Positions 1 to 5,182 of a stretch of DNA of 7,807 nucleotides are shown here, piece by piece; positions within the stretch are counted from its first letter, which is position 1, and each line of letters opens with the position of its first letter. The DNA is from UBA7656 sp040755335. GTDB taxonomy: Bacteria; Acidobacteriota; Blastocatellia; UBA7656. A model generated the notes under the pieces. The model was not told the DNA's origin, did no database searches, and saw only the letters and a program-made list of their open reading frames with translations. The stretch spans positions 1 through 7,807 of the forward strand of contig JBFMAU010000370.1 in NCBI GenBank assembly GCA_040755335.1. The letters run 5' to 3'. A program made the position numbers and the translations under genes.

Positions 1-97
1 TTGTCTTCGCGGTTTGAGCCATCGCGCTTCTCCTCTTCGAGACGGAAATGACAGCGCCCGCCGCTGCTGCCGTGCCGATGAATTTTCTACGGTTCAT
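1..97 (-). CDS. N-terminus of a Tat-exported protein, truncated by the window edge
   Basis: The ATG at 97-95 opens a frame that stays open to the left edge, giving 32 codons. It follows a strong Shine-Dalgarno stretch (GGAGGGGGAAAGAG read on the minus strand, about 98-111). The peptide starts with Asn, then the twin-arginine motif NRRKFIG (residues 2-8), then an Ala/Gly-rich hydrophobic stretch (about residues 9-19), a basic patch (KRR at 21-23) and Ala-Met-Ala-Gln (25-28), a plausible signal peptidase I site. This is the layout of a Tat signal peptide, so the mature protein is probably exported folded, often with a bound cofactor. The mature domain lies outside the window and cannot be named. 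Oxidoreductases of the Gfo/Idh/MocA type commonly start this way in soil bacteria, but that is a guess. The gene lies 139 nt downstream of the isochorismatase gene, with two hairpins between them, so it may be a separate transcript. Confidence 0.7.
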   Translation of the reverse strand, partial: MNRRKFIGTAAAAGAVISVSKRRSAMAQTAKT

Positions 98-117
98 CTC
101 TTTCCCCCTCCGAAAAA

Positions 118-143
118 GTGGCGCAAGACGAGTCTTGCGCGGC
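118..143 (-). repeat. Palindromic repeat, copy A
   Basis: An imperfectly bounded 26-bp unit contains a perfect 9-bp inverted repeat: GCGCAAGAC (121-129) and GTCTTGCGC (132-140), with a 2-nt centre. Flanking GTG and GGC match the borders of copies at 165-190 and 2937-2963; this copy is in the opposite orientation. It lies in the gap between the isochorismatase gene and the Tat-signal gene and could act as a transcript-end hairpin, but there is no clear T-tract. Confidence 0.6.
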
Positions 144-164
144 TTCAACTTTCGTGCTTTCAGG

Positions 165-190
165 GCGCGCAATCCGTCAGATTGCGCCAC
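165..190 (+). repeat. Palindromic repeat, copy B
   Basis: The arms GCGCAATC (167-174) and GATTGCGC (180-187) pair perfectly around the loop CGTCA, followed by CAC as in copy C. It differs from copy C at one paired position, and both arms change together. It lies downstream of the isochorismatase stop codon. Confidence 0.6.
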
Positions 191-236
191 ATCAAAGACC
201 CCTCGCTATAGATTTTTTATGCGTTCCAGGTCAACT

Positions 237-800
237 TCAACGACAACGTTCGAGCAGGTTTTCAATATCGATTACCGTGGCAAACTCTTCGTTCAGTTCG
301 GTCAGACCTATGATGTGCATCACTTCAGCCTTGTGCAGCCTTCCATCAGGGCCTTTCATATCGAAAGTCGCCGTTGCGTCTGATACCACATAGGTATTGA
401 AGCCGAGATTCCCCGACATTCGCGCTGTCGTGGAAACACAGTGGTTGGTATTGATTCCGGTCAGCACAACCGTATCTATGTTGTTTCGCCGCAGTCGCTC
501 CTCCAGATCAGTCCCGATGAAAGCACTGTTCACACACTTCTCTATAACAAGCTCTCCTGGCAGCGGCTTCACAACCTCCTTAATTTCATTTCCTCTCTGA
601 CCAGGATACAAAGGGGACTCGGGATTGCGCGACATGTGGCGGAAATGGATGATCGGGCGTTTAGCGCGTCGCCATGTGGCTAGAAGTCTGGCTATGTTAT
701 CTTCAGATTGAGGATTGTTTCGATCTCCCCATACCGGATCATCGAAGCCGTTTTGCACATCAATAACAATGAGAGCCACGTTTTCAGATAGTTTCTGCAT
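237..800 (-). CDS. Isochorismatase-family cysteine hydrolase
   Basis: This 187-residue protein has the full signature of the cysteine hydrolase superfamily that includes isochorismatase, nicotinamidase and N-carbamoylsarcosine amidase. It opens with ALIVIDVQNGF containing catalytic Asp14. The second triad member is Lys88 (VIEKC), and nucleophile Cys121 sits in TGINTNHCV with the preceding turn that carries the usual cis-peptide bond. Length is typical for a single-domain cytosolic member. The start ATG follows AAGGAGG at good spacing and lies 12 nt after the MOSC stop, so the two are almost certainly co-transcribed. The substrate cannot be told: the family covers amides, carbamoyl compounds and isochorismate, and no siderophore or NAD genes are nearby. 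It is the last gene of the tight minus-strand cluster before two palindromic repeats. Confidence 0.9.
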   Translation of the reverse strand: MQKLSENVALIVIDVQNGFDDPVWGDRNNPQSEDNIARLLATWRRAKRPIIHFRHMSRNPESPLYPGQRGNEIKEVVKPLPGELVIEKCVNSAFIGTDLEERLRRNNIDTVVLTGINTNHCVSTTARMSGNLGFNTYVVSDATATFDMKGPDGRLHKAEVMHIIGLTELNEEFATVIDIENLLERCR

Positions 801-812
801 ATTTCCTCCTTA

Positions 813-1409
813 TCAACCCAAGTTCTTTGATTCATTCATCGTGTAGACGATCTGTTCGGGTACTTCCACTCTTACCTCATCGCCTTCGCCTATAACTCCG
901 GGTTTTTCCACGCAAGCCACAACGCCGCGCTGGTGAAAACTGGCCTTTGGAAACAACGAATCCAGACCCTGCCGTGAGTAATAAGCCTGAATCACTTTGC
1001 CCGGATGAATGCATGGTAGATTCTCTTTTTGAACCACCAGCACCGCTCCATGCGAAAAAGAGAGCCGCGTTGACGGCGGCAACTGAGTGAGCCTGGGGAT
1101 ATCCCTGAAAAGCAGATTGGCTCCAAGCCATTCAGGCAATATCTCAGGCACTCCCATCGCTGCCGCTATTTGTTCGATCTCTTCAACCGAAACTATAGAC
1201 ACCTGGCGGTCGTTCCTGATCTCGACTCCGCGCGGGTAGTAGCCAAGCATTCGAGTATCTGATAGTCGCGTCATTCCGCTGTGCTTGTCGCCTTCAAAGC
1301 CTGCGAGCGAAACTTTCACCTGTCGCTGTCTTTTGGTTATCAGAGATTGAGCATCCGCGCTGATGAAGACGCCAAGCACCTTTCCTGTCAATTCGTACTT
1401 GATGCTCAT
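813..1409 (-). CDS. MOSC domain-containing protein
   Basis: This 198-residue protein matches the MOSC fold (molybdenum cofactor sulfurase C-terminal type). Visible marks are GFEGDKH (37-43), the central LGANLLF segment (96-101), and the conserved cysteine Cys133 in QKENLPCIHPG, the residue thought to carry sulfur or coordinate molybdenum in this family. RGVVACVEKPGVIGEGDEV (162-179) is the usual closing strand and turn. Stand-alone MOSC proteins such as YiiM and YuaD take part in reduction of N-hydroxylated compounds or in sulfur/Mo-cofactor handling; the substrate here is unknown. The start is decided by a near-perfect Shine-Dalgarno (TAAGGAGG) whose TAA is the stop codon of the upstream selenoprotein gene, so translation of the two is probably coupled. 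A cytosolic location is expected because no signal is seen. Confidence 0.88.
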   Translation of the reverse strand: MSIKYELTGKVLGVFISADAQSLITKRQRQVKVSLAGFEGDKHSGMTRLSDTRMLGYYPRGVEIRNDRQVSIVSVEEIEQIAAAMGVPEILPEWLGANLLFRDIPRLTQLPPSTRLSFSHGAVLVVQKENLPCIHPGKVIQAYYSRQGLDSLFPKASFHQRGVVACVEKPGVIGEGDEVRVEVPEQIVYTMNESKNLG

Positions 1410-1420
1410 TCGGACCCTCC

Positions 1421-2158
1421 TTAACCATGACGGTTGAGCCTTTCAGATTGAAACGCGCTTGCGGCTTTCAGGAATGCGACGATCACCGGATGAGGATTGT
1501 CGAAGGTTGAAGAAAGCTGCGGCACGAACAACGTGCATATAAAGAAGCGATGCGAGGCTATCTCGATCACTCTCGCTTCTACGTCCAGCCCGACCCCTGT
1601 CACTTTCATCTCTCCTTTTTCAATCTCGTCTCTGTACTGAGGGTTGAGACCGTAGTTGCAATAAAACTGCTCTTCCACTTCCGCTTCTTCTCTACGATAA
1701 ATTTCATGAGCCTTCGAGCCGGGTGTGAGTCTTATCGTCTGTTTTTGTCCAGCCAGAGAGCAGACCAGCAGGCTGATGAACATATTCGATCCCAAGGGGG
1801 CGGTCTCTTCGTGATCGGCGTCTTCTATCCCTAAGACATTTCGCGCATACTCTACCAGAGCATGCTGAAAGCCCCCTCAAGTGGCGATGAACGGCCAGTT
1901 CCTCTCGCGGGCGAATCGGATAGCTCTCAACATGCCGTCCATGCTTTTGTAAGGGCTGCCCGCACTCGCCCACAGCGCGTCGAACTGAGCGAGTTTTTGT
2001 TCACTTCCTTCATCATCGAAAAGATCGGTCCTCAGCCATTCGAATTCGACCGCAAGAGAGAGCGCGCGAGCCGCGTGGCTGATGGATTCATTCGTGGTCT
2101 TGTGCGGCGGAAAGGCGGGATTGAAGTCGCCGACTATTCCTACTCTGATGTCGCTCAT
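1421..2158 (-). CDS. CTP synthase C-terminal-domain-like (glutamine amidotransferase fold) selenoprotein, Sec at residue 94
   Basis: The frame from ATG 2158 to TAA 1423-1421 encodes 245 residues if the in-frame TGA at 1879-1877 is read as selenocysteine. Residues 1-93 give a Rossmann-like start (IRVGIVGDFNP), then FDALWASAGSPY (59-70) and WPFIAT, leading into Sec94-GGFQHALVEYARN. This is the nucleophile elbow of class I amidotransferases, where CTP synthase has Cys. The end (FICTLFVPQLSST, 206-218, then HPVIVAFLKAA) aligns with the CTP synthase segment carrying catalytic FHPEF, but His is Val212 and Glu is Gln214. The fold is kept while the glutaminase triad is lost. To my knowledge, databases hold a family of CTP synthase C-terminus-related proteins with Cys and Sec forms. 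The start is set by GGGAG 6-7 nt before the ATG; a GTG at 2182 lacks this support. Biochemical role is unknown; redox chemistry is inference. It overlaps translationally with the MOSC gene. Confidence 0.85.
1845..1879 (-). promoter_or_regulatory. UGA(Sec) codon with bacterial SECIS hairpin
   Basis: The UGA is at 1879-1877. Starting 11 nt later, the arm GCAUGCUCU (1865-1857) pairs fully with AGAGUAUGC (1853-1845): 9 bp including one G-U pair. The apical loop is GGU (1856-1854), and its first G is 21 nt after the UGA. Bacterial SECIS elements need a stem-loop directly inside the coding region at about this distance, with a G at the start of the loop. E. coli fdhF also has GGU in its loop at nearly the same distance. 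The element should recruit SelB with Sec-tRNA. The selA, selB, selC and selD genes are not in this window. Confidence 0.8.
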
Positions 2159-2237
2159 GTTTTTCTCCCTGTGCGAAAACACTTCTCTCTCAGAAGGCGA
2201 TTGCCGCCCTGAAAGGATTGAAACAGAGACGCAGATG

Positions 2238-2771
2238 TTACGTGATTCCTTTGAAACTCAGTATCGAGAGATAAGCTTTCCAAGGGCCGACCGCTTCCGT
2301 GTACTGTTTGCTCATCACGCGGACTATCTGGCCTATATGATCGAGGTCGTGAACAACCCAGGCGGCGAGCAACTGACTCAAAGTCACTTCGCCAAGTGAT
2401 GGATGCGTGCCGCGCAGCGACAACTTATCCGCTGTCGCGATTCGCTCAAGCTCTTCGAGGTTTTTCCTTCTCAGCCCTTCGAAAGTGTCGAGCAGTTGAT
2501 TTGCAGTTTTGCCTTTCGACCTCTCGAACTGCGCGAAGCGATCATAAGGGTCGAAGGGTCTCGCGGTGCCATGATCGAGTATGATTTTCGCGCGCACTAT
2601 CCAGTTGGCTTCTTCTCCGTGTATGAGATGGCCGATCACGTCATAAGCGCGCCATGTGCCTTCGCCCTCGTCGCACATAAGCCATTCGCCGGGAACATCG
2701 CGCAAGATAGCGTTGAGTGTGGCAGGCGTGTGGCTGAGTATTTCAATCGCCGCGTCTGTTCTGAATTCCAT
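2238..2771 (-). CDS. DinB/YfiT-like family protein
   Basis: This 177-residue protein has the DinB four-helix-bundle pattern: a WRAYDVIGHLIHGE segment with His48, and VVHDLDHIGQIVRVM with His141 and His145. These three histidines form the predicted metal site of the superfamily (DinB, YfiT, bacillithiol and mycothiol transferases). Members bind a divalent metal and some transfer thiol cofactors; many have no known activity. The WAxxDVIGHL form and the Trp-rich N-terminal half are typical of the DinB_2 type. The start ATG follows AGGAG at good spacing. It is the first gene of the minus-strand cluster, 79 nt upstream of the selenoprotein start, and diverges from the LysR-type regulator. A second DinB domain lies in the gene at 3932-5038. 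Confidence 0.85.
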   Translation of the reverse strand: MEFRTDAAIEILSHTPATLNAILRDVPGEWLMCDEGEGTWRAYDVIGHLIHGEEANWIVRAKIILDHGTARPFDPYDRFAQFERSKGKTANQLLDTFEGLRRKNLEELERIATADKLSLRGTHPSLGEVTLSQLLAAWVVHDLDHIGQIVRVMSKQYTEAVGPWKAYLSILSFKGIT

Positions 2772-2807
2772 GATCGCTCCTGACCATTTGAATCGCCGCT
2801 CACTTAT

Positions 2808-2835
2808 GGTATAGCCGCAGAGTTTGACAAATCAA
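2808..2835 (-). promoter_or_regulatory. Candidate promoter for the minus-strand cluster
   Basis: On the minus strand, TTGATT (2835-2830) and TATACC (2813-2808) are separated by 16 nt and lie about 37 nt upstream of the DinB start codon. Both hexamers match the sigma-70 consensus at four of six positions. The site is plausible by position, but the match is modest. Confidence 0.35.
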
Positions 2836-2842
2836 ATTGATT
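2830..2842. promoter_or_regulatory. Palindrome, candidate LysR-type operator
   Basis: AATCAA-A-TTGATT is a perfect 6-1-6 palindrome in the 208-nt gap between the divergent DinB and LysR genes, and it overlaps the proposed minus-strand -35 box. LysR-type regulators usually sit beside and bind the intergenic region they share with a divergent target. That this palindrome is the site is inference from position. Confidence 0.35.
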
Positions 2843-2936
2843 CTTCTCACGGTTTTGATGAATAATACTCATCTGTCGAAAGAAGGAGCAGGCAGCGCGA
2901 CCCGGTAGATTGCATCCTGAAGGGATGAACATTTGA

Positions 2937-2963
2937 GCCGCGCAAACTGTCAGTTTGCGCCAC
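2937..2963 (+). repeat. Palindromic repeat, copy C, in the LysR gene leader
   Basis: The arms GCGCAAACTG (2940-2949) and CAGTTTGCGC (2951-2960) are perfect complements around a single T, or 8-bp arms with the loop TGTCA. The same borders occur in copies A and B. It ends only 16 nt before the regulator's ATG, so the hairpin would sit next to its ribosome-binding site. Confidence 0.6.
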
Positions 2964-2979
2964 GATTTTTGAGGGAAAG

Positions 2980-3915
2980 ATGCTCAATCTCGAAGTCCGT
3001 CACCTTAAACTCGTCACCGCCGTCGCCGAAGAAGGAGGCGTGACCCGCGCCGCCAATCGTTTGCACCTGACTCAATCCGCACTCTCGCATCAACTGCGCG
3101 ACATCGAGAGCCGACTCGGAGCGTCGCTCTTTTTGCGCATGAACAAGAAGATGATTCTCACGCAGGCGGGCGAGCGATTGCTCTCTTCGGCGCGCGGCGT
3201 GTTGGGCGAGCTTCAGCGGGTCGAAGAAGACATACGCCAGATAGCTCTCAATCGCGAGGGAGTGATTCGCATCAGCACCGAATGCTATACCTGTTATCAC
3301 TGGCTGCCAGCCGCGCTTAAAAATTTCCACGAGGCTTTCCCTCGCGTCGAGGTTCGCATAGTGGCCGAAGCGACGCGCCGACCCATTCAGGCATTGCTCG
3401 ACGGACGGCTCGATCTGGCCATAGCAAGCACCGTCATCCGCAATCGAAAGCTTTTGTTCAAGCCGCTCTTTCGCGATGAACTGATGGTCATACTCAACCG
3501 CGATCATCCTCTGGCCTCGCGGCCTTATCTCACGGCGCAGGATTTCGCCGACGAGCATCTGATCGTTTATTCGATCCCCAAAGAAGAACTGACCGTTTTT
3601 CAAAAAGTCCTCCTTCCCGCAAACGTACTTCCGCGACAGGTCTCGCATGTGCAACTGACAGAAGCGATAATCGAGATGGTCAAGGCGGGGCTTGGCGTAA
3701 GCGTTATGGCTCAGTGGGCGGTCGCGCCGCAACTTGAAGCGGGGACTCTCAGAGCCGTGCCTTTGACGAAGAGAGGATTTCATCGCCAGTGGAGCGCGGC
3801 CATGATAAAAAGTAAAACCATTCCGCCTTACCTTCTCAAATTCGTGGAACTGCTGACAGGCGTTCCGATTCCATTGATGAAACGAGAGATCAAAAGAAAA
3901 GCGGCTGCCCGATGA
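2980..3915 (+). CDS. LysR-family transcriptional regulator, MetR-like
   Basis: This 311-residue protein has the LysR layout. A winged helix-turn-helix spans about residues 5-64, with recognition-helix region TQSALSHQLRDIE (31-43) and wing FLRMNKKMILTQAGE. A linker helix follows to about residue 90, then an effector-binding domain to the end. The effector domain opens with ISTECYTCYHWLPAALKNFH (99-118), close to the corresponding IAIECHSCIQWL segment of E. coli MetR, so it belongs to the MetR-like branch. The ligand is unknown, and no methionine genes are nearby. GAGG lies about 5 nt before the ATG, and a palindromic repeat stands just upstream. It is followed after 16 nt by the DinB-nitroreductase fusion gene and diverges from the DinB/selenoprotein cluster, either of which may be its target. 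Confidence 0.9.
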   Translation: MLNLEVRHLKLVTAVAEEGGVTRAANRLHLTQSALSHQLRDIESRLGASLFLRMNKKMILTQAGERLLSSARGVLGELQRVEEDIRQIALNREGVIRISTECYTCYHWLPAALKNFHEAFPRVEVRIVAEATRRPIQALLDGRLDLAIASTVIRNRKLLFKPLFRDELMVILNRDHPLASRPYLTAQDFADEHLIVYSIPKEELTVFQKVLLPANVLPRQVSHVQLTEAIIEMVKAGLGVSVMAQWAVAPQLEAGTLRAVPLTKRGFHRQWSAAMIKSKTIPPYLLKFVELLTGVPIPLMKREIKRKAAAR

Positions 3916-3931
3916 GCCGAAAGGAGACCGT

Positions 3932-5038
3932 ATGAGCGAAGCGCTAAAGTTTGCAGACTGGGACACTCCCATGAGACTGGCCGCGATAGTTTATGACGCA
4001 AGCACTCGACTGGGCGCGATCTCTCCCGATCAGGCCGCCGAAAAAAGCGCGCCTGATAGCTGGTCGCCGAAAGAAGAACTAGGCCATCTGATCGATTCCG
4101 CGACGGTCAATCATCAGAGAATCGTCAGAACCATACTCGAAGACAATCCCGCGCTTCCCTCTTATGACGGAGACCGATGGGTGGCGCTTCACGAGTATCA
4201 AAGCGGCCATTGGATGGAGATGATAAAGCTATGGCTCGGCGTCAACGAGCATATCTTCGCAGTAATCGATACAATAACCAATGACCTCTGGGCGCGCACC
4301 TGCACGGTGGGCGATTCGGAGACGATGACCTTGAAGGCGCTCGTCGAGAGCTACATCGATCACATGCTCGATCACCTCCGACACATCGGAATCGAGACCG
4401 AAGGACTTGGCGAAGATCACTCCGAGAAGCGAGAGATTTATCCCGAAAAGCCGGCCTCTACGGGTTATCTGATTAACGATCTGATCTCGCGCAGGTGGAG
4501 TCCGCGGGCGTTCGACGAAGGAAAAAAACTCACGCCTCATTTGGTGAGGACTTTGATCGACGCCGCAAGCTGGGCGCCTTCGTGTTACAACGAACAGCCT
4601 TGGCGTTATCTGATCTTCGACGGCTCAGACAAAGATGCTATGGAGCGAGCGCGGGCCTGCCTTGTCGAAGGCAATGCATGGGCGCGCAAGGCTCCCGTGC
4701 TTATGCTTTCGGTGGCGAAAGAGACATTCACTCGCGACGGCAAGCCTAACAGAACGGCTCATCACGATGTGGGGCTTGCGAGCGAAAACCTCGTGCTTGA
4801 GGCGGTCGAGTACGGAATGGTCGCGCATCAGATGGCCGGGTTCGATGTCGAAAGAGCGCGCCGCGAGTTTTCCATACCCGATGGCTACACTCCGCTTGCG
4901 ATGATAGCCATTGGCTATCCTCATCACGGCAGCACGGATGATCTGCCCGAAGATATAAGAAAGAAGGAACTGGCCCCGCGCTCGCGCAAATATCACAGCG
5001 AGATAGCATTCGCGGGCAAGTGGGGACGGCCTTATTGA
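3932..5038 (+). CDS. DinB domain-nitroreductase domain fusion protein
   Basis: One 368-residue chain carries two domains. Residues about 12-155 resemble DinB_2: WSPKEELGHLIDSATVNHQ with His52, and YIDHMLDHLRHIG with His144, His148 and His151 as candidate metal ligands. After a charged linker (about 156-175), residues about 178-355 form an FMN-dependent nitroreductase: RRWSPRAF (187-194) binds the FMN phosphate, ASWAPSCYNEQPWRY (212-226) is the classic SxxNxQPW motif, GLASENLVLEA (281-291) is the dimer-interface helix, and a late Arg-rich segment (KKELAPRSR, 344-352) is the usual C-terminal phosphate contact. Nitroreductases use NAD(P)H to reduce nitroaromatics, quinones or flavin-linked substrates. 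The substrate is unknown, and how the DinB bundle contributes is open. AAGGAG sits 6 nt before the ATG. The gene probably shares a transcript with the LysR gene. Confidence 0.88.
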   Translation: MSEALKFADWDTPMRLAAIVYDASTRLGAISPDQAAEKSAPDSWSPKEELGHLIDSATVNHQRIVRTILEDNPALPSYDGDRWVALHEYQSGHWMEMIKLWLGVNEHIFAVIDTITNDLWARTCTVGDSETMTLKALVESYIDHMLDHLRHIGIETEGLGEDHSEKREIYPEKPASTGYLINDLISRRWSPRAFDEGKKLTPHLVRTLIDAASWAPSCYNEQPWRYLIFDGSDKDAMERARACLVEGNAWARKAPVLMLSVAKETFTRDGKPNRTAHHDVGLASENLVLEAVEYGMVAHQMAGFDVERARREFSIPDGYTPLAMIAIGYPHHGSTDDLPEDIRKKELAPRSRKYHSEIAFAGKWGRPY

Positions 5039-5039
5039 T

Positions 5040-5068
5040 GGAGTATGGGAGTGAGGGAGTATGGGAGT
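5040..5068 (+). repeat. Short tandem repeat
   Basis: GGAGTATGGGAGT occurs twice (5040-5052 and 5056-5068) with a 16-nt period, directly after the fusion gene's stop. It is low-complexity purine-rich sequence. The 144-nt gap to the next gene otherwise holds only a ribosome-binding site, and no terminator hairpin is evident. Confidence 0.7.
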
Positions 5069-5182
5069 AGAGGAGAAGTGATGAGCGAGCAGGCAAACAG
5101 ATTTGAACAGGTGAGCGCGAAGAAGCGAGAGCGTGCTTGCAAAGCTTCCCTCACTCCACGACTCTCACCAAAGGGGGAAAAG

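Noticed and set aside
1704..1973. 89-residue minus-strand frame bridging the TGA, which could suggest a frameshift
   Set aside because: Its translation is Arg-rich and unlike any fold, while the in-register frame keeps the amidotransferase motif directly through the TGA.
1421..2182. Reading the amidotransferase-like gene as a pseudogene or as two separate genes
   Set aside because: Both halves are in the same frame (387 nt apart, a multiple of 3) and the only interruption is TGA at the nucleophile position, followed by a SECIS-like hairpin. The supposed second start, TTG at 1795, has no ribosome-binding site and would drop the conserved elbow.
2950..3972. 340-residue open frame antisense to the LysR gene
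   Set aside because: It mirrors the strongly supported LysR coding sequence, has low-complexity basic composition and no recognisable domain, and is a product of codon bias on the opposite strand.
5045..5182. Upstream start for the amidohydrolase at 5045 or 5081
   Set aside because: These would add residues encoded by a tandem repeat and bury the signal peptide. The ATG at 5183 has a good ribosome-binding site and begins a normal signal sequence.
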